Notes under the pieces: generated by a model | What the model saw: only the letters and a program-made list of their open reading frames with translations | What the model was told of the DNA's origin: nothing | Databases searched by the model: none | Made by a program: the position numbers and the translations under genes | Part shown: piece after piece, positions 24,278-36,900 of the stretch | Layout: every line of letters starts with the position of its first letter | Position numbering within the stretch: position 1 is the first letter of the stretch | Assembly (NCBI RefSeq): GCF_021155765.1 | Contig: NC_060118.1 | Coordinates: forward strand, 13,590,146-13,654,145 | From: Diprion similis | Taxonomy: Eukaryota; Arthropoda; Insecta; Hymenoptera; Diprionidae | Length of the DNA: 64,000 bases | Direction: 5' to 3'

Positions 24278-27200
24278 TCTTCGTGTACCGAACACGCGAA
24301 TCTCTCTTTTTTACTGCCGGATCGTTTTTATGTCATACCGACGTACGAAATTGAACGTTGCCAAAAGGTGAGGAGAGACCCGCTAAGATTACGGCCTCTG
24401 TGGTGTACAATAACAATAACAATAATAACAACAACAATATACATATACCGTATAAGTGTTTAAGCTTCCATTAAACGCGCCAATTTCGTGTATACATTAT
24501 ACAATTTACACGTGTGTATAATAACGTAAGAGTACCTACCTAAAGGGGGTATCAATTTCTACGGTGAAATTTGAGCCCCGGTTATAATCAGGGAGAGGCG
24601 AATATCAAAGGATCGAAACTGCGGAGCTCGTCTATCGGATTCGAATGGATGGACCGAGCTCCACCTCCTGCTCGCCTTCCTTCTCGAGTCACACGAGACG
24701 CCAATTAGTCGTTCACGTATAGGCATGCGTCTGACAACTTTATATTTCGGATTACACCGCGTGGCGTGGGTGTGAGTGAGGTGCAATACCGATACAAAAT
24801 ACATAGGCGGTATGCTACAACAACGTGTTCCCGCCTGTCCACACACTACTAACACACACGTACATACACCGTCACGTTACGGGAGAGTTATCCCGACCCT
24901 CATCGGGGAAACCCGGATTTACTCGCGAACGGCGAAGACAATCCCGCCTCCCTCCCTCCCTCCATATCTCCTCGTGCTTACACACCTGAAACGCCTCCTT
25001 GTCCTTTCCTTTAGGCTGAAAAACCAAGGAAACACGAGCGTCAATTGAAAGGGATGAAAGGGAGGAGGGGGAGGGGGAGGAAGGGAGGGAGGGAGGGACG
25101 GTGATAAGGAGGAAAATGGAAAAACGGTAATTCTCCGAAGCGCGGTAAACATAGTTTCGTACGCAGGGTGATGATTGTGTTATATGTAAAGGTGCAGTTT
25201 GCTAGGAGGATGTTTTATACCTGAATGCACACTCGGTGACTCGCTCCTTTCCGCTCCCGGTTTTTCAGTCGACTCTTCCGAACCTAAGAATTCGAAGATT
25301 CACACGCAGAGTTTGATAAGAGTAAAAACGAAAACAAACAAGTACGTGCCGCGCACTGGTCGATCGTTATGAATGAATGAATGAATGAATGAATGAACGA
25401 CGATCTCCGTTCAGCTGATCATCCCACTTTATTTACTTTATACCACGCGTCGTACTCCTTACAACCGTAAATCAAATACTGCAAACGTCACGAGAACGTC
25501 GCGCAGGTTACAGTCGGCGGCAAATCGTCACTCAATAAGAAAGTCAGCTTTATATTATACGATCGAAAATTTCCATGAAAAACTTTTGCGCATTCAACGT
25601 CCGACTCAATGTATGATCTACTACGCATGTACGCGCGTGCAACATACATATAGGCGCGGATAATGGCTGACGATTAGAAAGAAGAAGGACGACCGAACCG
25701 ACCGCGACGCACTTCCAGCTTCTCTCGAGGCAGAGCGCGGACTGAACTGAGAGGACTGACTGATCCACCGGTCGCCGCCAAGTCGACGATCCTCGTGGAG
25801 GACGAGGGTGGTGGTGGAGGAGGAGACGCGCGGAGAGCAAAGGACGAGACGAGACGGCGAGGTGATCGGTGAAGGAGGGGGGGGGGGGGGGGGCGTAGAT
25901 GTGTTATACGTACATTCCGATACGTACGTATGTTTACGCGTATGCTTATACCCATACGTCGACGAACGCGCGGAGGAGATGCTTGTCCCCCCCCCCCCCC
26001 CTTTACCTGATCTTCACCAACTCTCCCTTCTTTTTTCTTCTTATCCCTTGTATACATCCCTCAACGCTGACACGTCGTCCCAATCTGAAGCCGATTTTTC
26101 TCATCTCTTATCTATCTTATCATCTTTTTTTTTTATGGACAGTTGTCTGCATGCTCGTTTGAAGGTGTTATAGTCGCGGTATATATATACTTATATTGTA
26201 TTTTTGTGTTGGGTGGATTTTGGCACATTGCAGGTAAAAGCATGAAACGTGGTTAGTTTGTAATTATAATCGGTAATTTATACAATTTGCGAATTAACGG
26301 AGAGTGGGTTTCAATTTTTTTTCAATATTTTTATTGTGAGAATAATTAACGAGATGTTTTAATGCGTTGTACGATTTTATTGGTTTGAACGTATGTACTT
26401 ACGAACAACGCTTAGAACAGCTGATTATAAATTATTAATTTGAATCGTGATTTGTTATTGGTTGTCACAAATTGATTTCCAATTACATATTGTAATTTGT
26501 ATTCGACTTTTTTTCAAATTGTAACACTGTTTCTACGACAGATAAAAATTTTGTCATTAAATGATTTCAATGCAAAAAGTGTCTAAATTATATTTCGTAA
26601 AATTAGGGCAGCGGACAACAAAATTATCCAAGTAACATTCAATATGTCATTTCTGACATCGTAAGTCGACTGTTAAGTCGATATTCCGCAGCTTACAACA
26701 TATAATTTTTGGTGTTCAGCAGTTTTTATAACGAATATATAAAAAGAATGTCTTGCCGATGATTTGTATCGCACTGTTGCAAATCATTTCATTTCAGGTA
26801 TGAAGTGATACACATGTGATTTCGTTCGTGCCTCTGCACGTGATTATTGATGAATCCGATAACGACGTACGTAAAAAATCTCTCTTATAAATTGGTCGAA
26901 TTACAATACTTCGCTCGTCACGTTCGAGAATCCCATGAAATTGGTTTGATTATAGAGAGAATTGAGTGAAAAAAAAAATTATATTATAAAAATACAGTGA
27001 ATATTCATGAAACAATTATGATATATACAGCAATGCGTATTTTCATTAGCATAATATCCAACGAAATTTCCTCGGTTAAATTACGTGCATGAATTAAATG
27101 AGGAATTCATTGAATCGTTAATTGAGAACAAAGTTGCATAACTGAAATTTAATAATTGTAAAAAAGATTTGTTGGTTATTACATTTGTACTCTAACAGTT

Positions 27201-27406
27201 GAACGATGTTATCTACTTATATACTGTAACTTTACATAGTCAGTAGGGCATAGTTTTGTTACCATGCGAGCAGTAGCGTTTAGTATCAGCCGTTCGTAGG
27301 TGAGACACCTTCGAATCGAACGATTGGCAGAGGTAGTTCGCTAGTATTCCAGTGATGATCTCACATGTAGGTCGGTAAGAAACGATCTCGGTGGAGTTTC
27401 GGTCGG

Positions 27407-27414
27407 TATAAAAG
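27407..27414 (+). promoter_or_regulatory. TATA-box-like site upstream of GMAP-210
   Basis: TATAAAAG on the plus strand lies about 530 bases before the GMAP-210 start codon. If used it would give a 5' UTR of about 500 bases without an intron. It could also be fortuitous, as Golgi housekeeping genes usually lack TATA boxes. Confidence 0.25.
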
Positions 27415-27935
27415 CTACGAGTTGTGCTTCTCCATCTTTCTCCAAACCCGTATGACAGAAGAAGGAAAAACAGCAGAGTCGTCGGTACAGTAGAGTGCAA
27501 AATGATATCCCGTTAATATAGGAATGAAAATTTTCAACGCGATGTAAAAATTGAATCAGACTTTTGTAAATAATTTCGTTATTCGTTTATTCTGCTGAAA
27601 GTAACGTGAAGAAATATGGGTTTGATTGTTACATTATACGTAGTATGTATAAATGCGGCTGTTATTTTCGTCCGCATCGTTGCCAGTATTGGATTCGTTG
27701 CGGTTGGTTAACCTGCGGGATCAGCAGGTTGTGTATACATACATTACGGAGTGTATTTTGATCTGTCATACGATTTTTGTAAACGTCAGGTGGACGCGAT
27801 ACGTAAAATAGGTCTGCCAGATAAAGAATCGAACGATGCATCGGTGCGGAGAGTAAACGGTTTCAGCTCCTCGCAGTGAAATGATAATGCTAAAATATTC
27901 GTACGTTCAGTTCCTCAGCAGTGTCGACGTGTAAA

Positions 27936-30900
27936 ATGGCGTGGTTCGGCGACGGTCTGTCTAGCCTCTCGAATTTGAAGGGTCAAATAACGAGTTTCAC
28001 CAAAGAGGTTCTCTCCGAAGGAATCGTCGAGGAAATAGGTAAACGGACCTCCGATCCCCTTGTGAAATACCTGAGCCTTGAGGCAGCTCTCGAGTGCTCA
28101 AAATAAGCGCTTATTAGCTACTGTCAATGCACGTCTCTGTTTTATCAACCAATGAGAACCGTCTCAATTCTACGTCACGCCTGCTCAACCGCGGGAATTT
28201 CAAACAGAATACAGAGAATACATTCCTTGATATTACTAATTTTCAGACGAACGAAGCAAGGAGCTAATCGAAGCGAACGAGAAATGTGTACAACTCCAAG
28301 AGTTGCTTATATCCAAGGATGCAGAGGTGAGAGGAATACACGATCGTCTTTCCTTTTTTTCGTCGCATTTTTATCCGCCTTGAAACGTGTCCCGTTTGCG
28401 CAGAGATACAAATTGGAGATTCAAAAAGTCTGAGAAACGTTTTTACGCAACAGAAATAGATGAACGATGCAGACCTTTGAAACTCCAAAGTGTGTCAAAG
28501 GGTGATTTGGAATAGACAAATTTCAAATTCAGAGATAAAATAGAATCGAAACTAGTTGATGGTGAGTATAAGAAGAATGTGGAAGCAACGCGAGAGCGTA
28601 TAAGAAAGACGAGGAAGAGGGTATGTGGCATGGATGTAAGGGAGTTTGAAAAAAGGACTATTTTACACCACCGGCATATGCGTTCGTAATTCTGGCACCC
28701 CTAGGTGCGACGGAGATAAGGGATGCCGAGCAGCACAGCGAGTCTATGCCTCGGTGATTAGAAAATATTTTAACAGATGTCCCTTTCCCTAATAACCATG
28801 ACTGAGTGTAACGCAAACAAGCGGCTCGCTTATCAGTCGTTATCTCCTCACCCCGTTTCACCTCTCTCTCTCTCCATTCTCCTCCCATGGATTGTCCCAC
28901 CCCGAGGTTTTCGTGGTAGTTGCGCTCCGTAAATGCCAATCAATAAATTATTACAGCATTTCAACGACATTGAGCCGTTTATCAGAACTATAACAATACC
29001 CCGTGCGAGTAGACTTACAGTTAATACATATCCGTAATGTAACCTGTTCTTAGGGTGTGGGAAGAACATGAGAAAAAGTTTCATCTTCAATCTCTTAGAA
29101 AGATCAAGTTACAATATCGATGTATAAAACATTGATAGATCGATAAATTTTATTAATACATCAAAAATTTCGGTTCAGTATTAAAGTAACTGACCAACGG
29201 ATTCCTGATCTACCTTCTTCCTATATATATCGTAAGAAAAATGGAATTGAAAATAGCATTATTCGTTCAGGTAGGTATAATACTCGGCTTATACCTTGTC
29301 CACCGATGTTCACCTTGCGGGTTGAAGGGGGCCCTGAAGAGAGGGGAGAGACGGGTGGTGGTGGTGGCGAAGGTGAGGGTGACGGGGGGGGGGGGGGGGG
29401 GGGGGGTTATCGCAGTACAAACCCGAGATAACGAGCGCAAACAAAAATTCTAACCAACCTCCGCTTCGCGCGGCACTGCGGGCCACTTTGCTATATTACA
29501 GCTTGCTCGACTTCACCTTTTCTATAGACTATACTAACCGGACTTCCTCCTGATTGTGGACACCAATATTTAAGTCCCAGACGACGCAGGATGACTATAT
29601 ACATACATATTACATATACCTTATTCATCATTCATTACGGTTTTGGTTTGTTTATTCTTCGTTTTCTTTTCTCTTTCGCGCAGTCGACGCAGCGGATTTT
29701 TTTGTGTCGTTACGCACCGTTAGAATTGTATGAAATCTAGTAAATCATATCGAACCAAATATACCCATATTTTTTCAAAAGCAAACTCCTAGAACGTTGT
29801 TATAAGATTGTTGCAAAATAATGAATTTCTTTCTAATGTTCCGTGACGTTGACGTTGCGTATAGCTGATACTTCATGGTTTTTACAGTCTCATCAAGAAG
29901 CTCCTTAATTTTTTTAAGGACCCTTCGAAGCGACGATTAATCGCATCTCGACTGTTACCAGTTTCATTACAATATGTTTATGAAACTTTGCCAAAAATCT
30001 TTGCACATATATATATATATTCTCGCGCATACCGTATACCTGTCTACAGTATGGATGCGTCAGCGCATGATGTAGTCGCTGTATATATGTAACATACAAT
30101 ACAGTACGCTCGACAGATAGAGGCTATTTAAATTATTCAACGATGCGGGATTCAGGGCGGGGAAAAAATATCTCCAAACCATTTCCGCGGGAGTTCTTTT
30201 ACCGGCCTGTTGTTTTTTTTATTTTATTTTATTTCATTTTTTGTTTGTCAAATCACGTATCTGTAGCAGTAAGTAACATTTTCTACCCGAATGTGAGTCT
30301 TTCGGGTATGATGATTGAAAATAAATTCTGCGTGTATTTAAAACGTAACAAGTGTGGAAAAAATGGTATAATATGTACGTAGATAAATGTTATACGACAG
30401 GTATTATATACTTGAAACTTTTCTATAATATTATTTCTCTGTATTTTTATCTCGTGTTCCACGGCAGTAACAATGTGAAACTATCTTTTCTGAAAATTTT
30501 TAACACAAGAATTACATATCCCGCATGTTTCTTGTCGCAGATTTCCCTTCTTCGTCGGCAAAACAGCGAGCTTCAAAAAGTTGTTCTGGAATATGACGCC
30601 CAGCATTCGCAAACGGTGAGTAAGCCAGTTTAAAGCGTGTTTGCCTACCTATATACGTAAAAGTTTCTCCACCTCTACTATTATTCCTATTTGTTCCTTC
30701 CCGCTCTACGCTCTGCCAATCAAATCAGAAGAATTGCTGCACCGCGCCTTCGAACAACGTTATCACGTTTCTTTTTCATCTATGTCAACCTAAATCACAA
30801 AGTCAAGTAATCGTACAACGTTGTACGTGCATTTCTATATAGGTCGGTGTAACACGTATATTAGAGTGTCTAAGGAAAAAATAATTTGCCAATATTCACC

Positions 30901-33900
30901 CAAATGGCAACCTCTGAAGAGTTTTTTTCTTTTGGGTTTAAAGAAAGATTCTTTCAAAAGATGAACGTTCTACGTTACGTCCAAGATGGCGCTCATTCAA
31001 TTTTTCACTTTTCTTCACATTTTTTCAATCGACTATCTCGTTCAAAAACATTAACCGTCAGAGCAGAAGACTGGTCGTGAGGTAAACTGTGACGCTGATG
31101 TACGCAGCTCGGAATGTAGATATTATCACCAAATATCATCTTATCTGCAAACATCAACGTCAAAGTTAACCCCACGACCAGTCTTCTGCTCTGACGATCA
31201 ATGTTTTTTGATCAGTTAGTCATCACGTATTAGACAAATATAACTTATCAATTTTGTGCAGCTGCGACGGTTAATTAAACTGTCCGGCAGATAGCTATAA
31301 AACAATATCTAAGCACGTACACCATTTTTTGGCAATTTCTTGAAATTCGGAAATAAATTCACAATCGCAGAAAAAAAAAATCAAAAACGCAATCTGAAAT
31401 GAAAATAAATGTATGTATCGTCAATTCAACACCATCATCTGACGTTCGAATACCAAATTGACTACAAAAATTGTTTTATGCAGCAGTCGTCACTGGCCAA
31501 TTTTAAGACCGCCTATTTTTTATAGTCTAGTCTTGCATGTTTATTTATTTATTATTATTATTTATTTTTTACTTCTGCAGTTTCTACGAATTTTTCGTAG
31601 AGAAATTAATTTTATCATCATAGTATGTCTTGGAAGAAATTAATCAGATAACGGAAAGGCTTACGTTCCTTAGATTCGGAAGGAAAAAAATCATAGATAA
31701 TTTTATAATATTTTTCATCTGTACTCGATCAATTTAATCTACATATAGTTAAAAACATATCTACCTGCATCCCTATGTATTTGTATATACAAGAATATCG
31801 CCTTGCGCAAAAAACACGTATAGTTTGTGCTAGTAGGTATATAGGTATACTTAAAATAGATATACGGTAGAAAAAGTAAGCAGAAGCAGAAGCAGAAGAA
31901 GAAGAAGAAGAAGAAGAAGAAGAAGAAGATAGGTCGGAACCGCGAAATTACCGTACGCGCCCAGAACTTTCTTTTCAAACATAAATCTTACGTCAACCTT
32001 AGCAATTACCTACAAACAAAACGAACCGTTGTTAAAGTACCTATAGTACCTATACTTGTACATAAAGTTGCGAAGCGAGCGGCGTTTTCGTGTCGGATTA
32101 TACACCGGGAGCTCTGAAAGGCTCGGGGCTGCAGCTGATAAACCGAGGCGAAATGTTAAACAGAGAAGAACACAAGAACAGAAACTGTGCGTGTAGTTAT
32201 ACGGTTATACGACACACGTGTCGTCGCGTCGCCCCTTTGGCGTCCCACCCCGCGTGTGTTTTTTTCCAAATGCGGGCTCTCAGGGTTCATTATCCGGCTA
32301 TATTGCATATCCACCCGAATAACAATCATAATTTCGGTTTAAAACACCGTGCCGGAGATAATTTCTTCTCTTTTATTATACAAGGTAAAATTGTTCTCTC
32401 TTTACGTCACTTTGAAAGAGAGCGAGAGAGAGAAGAGTTGACATCAAATTCGTTACTAATGTTTGCCTCCATATCCATCTCCATCTCCATCTCCATCTCC
32501 GTCGTCGGCGAAGGGCGTGCAGGCTTAAAAGTCGGTTACATACGTGGTTCGTATCTTGGACCAACAAAGGCGAGTCCACGACATTCTCGCTGACGTTAAA
32601 AACCCGCGTCTTTTGTAGACACGCGGGATGTTTCGAGGCGCATTGGACCTTTGCGTTATTACATTCATGTCGCAAGCGTAATTGTTTTTATTTTTTCTGT
32701 TTTCTGTTTCTGTTTTTAAACTTGTCGGAGTGAACCGGTACATCACGCATTCCTTCCTTCGACGTCAACCCCGACGGAGGCAAACAGCTAGAGTTCACCT
32801 TTGACCTGGAGCCGGAAGTCCTGCGACGTTTTTATGCCAGACATTTCCGTTTTCTTATCGAAAAATAGCTCGCGGTAAAAACGATGATGTATAGCCAGGG
32901 TGGCGCAGATTTGTCGAGGCAAAAAAATGTTCGTCCTTACACTTTGGTTGAAAAACAAATAATCTACACAACCGCTTCGTAAAGCCTGTTGAAAATTCCA
33001 TGCAAAACCAAACAATGATTTTGTTGAAAAAATTTTTATGCAACTGCCAAAAAATAATAGACAAAATTTCCTTTATCATGGAAATGGTCTAGAAATTTTC
33101 TAATTAATTAGTAATTTTTAGACCGTTGAAAAGATATTTTACCTGGTCAAAAAAAAAAAAAAAATCGGCTCTTCATAGTATTGAAGTGTTTAGATTATAA
33201 AATAAAATATCTGAGAATCTTTCGAGAATTTGAAAAACGGTCGTTTTCAAAATCACTTCGAATATTTGTAAATAATTGAGCAGTTTAATAAAAAGTGTAA
33301 AAAAAAATTCAGGGCAATATTTCCGAGTTGTGAAAAATGCAAAACAATTTTTTAAACAAAATGAGAAATAGTGGGAGAGTCAGACGTTTGTCGTGTCCGC
33401 ATATTGAAGCGATATTAAAATATGATATTTCCTAGTCTTGGTTGTTGCTTTATATATACGTAAAATGGTAATTTGTCGAGAATTCGAATCGATATTACCC
33501 AGGTTGCACCGATATCTCGTGACACTAACGCCGGTACATGTATAATAAGCACGTAGCTAGACAGCTGCGGACGATTCGCCGTTCGGCTCGTTGTTCTTGA
33601 ACGCCGAATGAGGAAGCGGGGCGAAAAAGCTCCCCGCGATAACGGCCCGAGCAGAGAGACAAGCGAGCTTTTGTGATAGGCGATGGTGTAACGCATAGGT
33701 TTGCCGGGTAAATTTTTGATAGTGACTATGACTACCCCGTTCCCCTGTCGGCTATAAATGCAGCCAGCTTTGGGGAGGCCGGAGCCTGTCCCTGCCTATC
33801 CAAGGTCTAGGATCATCGAGTGTTCCAGGGAAGATAGATTTCTAGTGTTTCTCAGCCGAAATTCTTCCACCCGTTCCTGCTCCGTCGTCGGGACTACGTA

Positions 33901-36900
33901 GTTGCAGCGAGCGATGATCACGAGGATCACGAAACACTCGCGTGAGTTCGAAAGTCGTTTTTATCAAAAAGTTAAGGGGACTTTTACGTATATATCTTCA
34001 AATATCGAAATCCATTTATCTTTGACAGCCTCGTTCTATATGCAATTCTGGACAAAGAGAGTCTACTGTATCGTCATTTGACGCAGAAACAAAGAATGGG
34101 ATGAATCCGTATCATTTATTTATTTCTGCGTGAAACAAAAATTTATTGAAGTATTTTTGTTTAGAATTGTGTATAAAATGGGGTTGTTGAGTCCTTTTAG
34201 AATTCGAGATACATGGAATTCGATATTTGGAGATATAACATACACACGACACGTCTAAATCGACCAGGGGATCCCCTTAACGTCCACTTTTACGGACACA
34301 TTGTATTGTAGCCTTTGATCACCAGCTGCGCCCGCAGGTTGTAGTTTGCGCTAAAAGCGAAATACCCCGCGCATTATGGGGGCTGCAAGCTATAGCGCAA
34401 AGTAGTAAGGAAGGAAGTAAGGGAGGGAGGATTAGTATGCGGTAGAAAACAAGGGAAGAAAGTATAACGAGAAGGTAAAATTTATGCGTGAGGGATGTCG
34501 AAAGAGGAAAAGAAACCGGCGCCGTTGCGATGTGACACACAACGTGTGTGTTTTCTCGATCGGCCCTGCGCGTTCGTCGAAGAGCCTCCCGGTTTATTCT
34601 AATACGTTAGTATCTAGGTAGTATCTACGCAGGCGTGTAGCATCGCGGGGCATTTTATACATGCGTAAAATATAAGCAACGCAAATTAATGGAAATTCTA
34701 ATGACACGGTGAGGCGGAGGGCAGCGGGGGTCATACCCAGATCTCGAAGTGGGCTCTGAACGTTGAATAACGAGCCTGATTGTAAGTCGGATATACATAC
34801 CCGTACATATGCGTATACGGCATAGAGTCGCATACTTTTAACGCGTTCGTTCTTTGTCGCTAAGAGAGAGAGAGAGAGAGAGAGAAAGAGAAACAATTTC
34901 GATTGTGTGCGAGAGACGCGTCCATCGATTGAACACCGCCTCGGACAATATTCTCGTTAATTTTTTTCCGTTATACACGATATATAGCTGATGCATCCTA
35001 TTATACATCCTATTATGAAATAATTTCACTTCACCGCAGTGTGTTACAAAATACAAAAAAAAATTTTAAACAATAATAATACTCCATATTTCGTTACGCG
35101 CGGATGAAACGTTATATGTTACTTATACACTAATCACCCTGTACTTTATACAAAAACATCCCCATCTCGCGTGTCTCTCTGAGATCATTATTCGCAATTA
35201 TGCAATACATCGCAAATAACTCAATTCTCAATGACTTTGTATATATATCGTTGATAGATATGAAATTTTGTTATTTATTTATTTTTTGTCTCTTAACCAT
35301 GCTACGCATAATATTAGGAGTCCATTCTTTTTAAGACTGGCGGTATAATTTCGTATCATGATATATTATATAAAATGTAATATCATTATTATTATTATCG
35401 TTGTTGTCGTTGTTATTGTTTGTTTGTTTTTTTTTTTCACTCAATTATTATTATTATTATCGTTACTTACTACTCGTTATCGCGCGAGGAACAAAAGGTC
35501 CAAAAAAAGAGAAAAAATAAAGGTTAAAATGAAAAAGACGACGTCGACGCAGCTAGAGAATGACAAATATTCCGATAAGATAGCTTATATATTTGGTTCG
35601 CACGTGCGTTATTGCTGCCCAGCCGGGTGTCTCTTACACCTACATAGGTATCTGTGTATGCATATATGTATTTATATACTACATACCAACGTGCAGGTTA
35701 CACAGGGCATTATTACACGCGGCTCCTGGCTTCGTCCCTCGTGAGGCCGCCTCTCTCGCACAGTTACTCCGTCACCTCCGCAAGTGCATGCCCATGCCCA
35801 TGCCCATGTCCATGTCCATGCCCATGCTACGGAGGCTCCTCCTTGTCGACCGGACGCGACGAAGAGAACGGATGTTCCTCCGGAGGAACGACGACGCCGG
35901 TACCGCGATACTTGCAAGCCGCAGAGCCAGTCAGTCGCGGCGAAAGCGTCTCGCGGTTCGCCTCGCCGTGGTCGTTCTAATTCACACACCGTATTTCATT
36001 TGAAAAATTTTTTGAAATGGTAATTACGATTCGATTATTGAGAGGATAGCCGGCAGTGATCAGTGTTACGTTGAAAAGACGAAGAAGCGAAAATTTATTA
36101 TCGATTCTTGTTTGACGCTTTTTTTTTTTTTATTAAATTTTCAATATCCGAAATTACATTTTTTCTTCGTCAAATATAACCGACGTATGTACATAATTTA
36201 TACATATACTTTGTTTATTTCGTGTAGTAAATTGTCGATATCGAATATTGTACGTAACTTTTGCTACTGATATATAGTATGTATACATACAGATAATTAT
36301 ATGTATATATGCGGCTGAAGTTGGTATACCTGATATACTCTCGATGCAAAGTACAACGCATGTAACGCAGACGGAAAGGTAACGTAAATTTTACATCCTT
36401 TAAAAAGAAAAAAAAAAAAAAAATTTCAAAGTTTCTATTATTGTAACTTGTATAGCATCATTAATAACGGAGCACCTGTGGAAAACAAATTAAACATGCT
36501 AATCAACGAGCCGCGCAAATGGCCGGAGTAAAAAAAAAAAAGCTAATACATATGCATAAACGAGAAAAAAAAAGAAGAAAAAAAAAACGAACAATAAAAC
36601 GCTAATTCCATCCTGTGACTCGACGGATATGTAAAATGCATCATTTAGTACTCAAACTTGAACGAGTCATAAATTTCAACGTATTCGTAGTACGTCTATA
36701 AAATATCACATCTCTAGTATACCTACACAAGTTGAAAGAAAGAAGAAGAAGAAGAAGAAGAAAACGAAATTAATCAAACTCTATCTGACATTTACGAAGC
36801 ACGGATCTATCTGTGAAGCTAAAAAGATCGATGTATCATTTTCCTCGTTTTCCTCCGAAGTAGGTATCACAGACATCGATATAGTCGAAACGAATTTCTG

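Larger units (their letters stand above)
19654..27935. other. Intergenic region between divergent EPB41L4-like and GMAP-210 genes
   Basis: This 8.3 kb gap should hold both promoters and 5' UTRs. Visible content includes a degenerate fold-back (20130-20412), a minus-strand TATAAAAGGC at 21960-21951, (CAG)10 at 24245-24274, an AATG array near 25376-25398, G and C runs near 25877 and 25988, and a plus-strand TATAAAAG at 27407-27414. Many short ORFs occur, but none has motifs, splice context and composition that support a gene. Confidence 0.7.

Noticed and set aside
25376..25398. Tandem AATG array considered as a CRISPR or satellite
   Set aside because: A simple 4-base microsatellite of about six units without spacers.
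27240..27500. 86-codon minus-strand ORF with a hydrophobic N-terminus resembling a signal peptide
   Set aside because: It starts with TTG, not ATG; no cysteine pattern, splice context or promoter was found, and it overlaps the possible GMAP-210 promoter.
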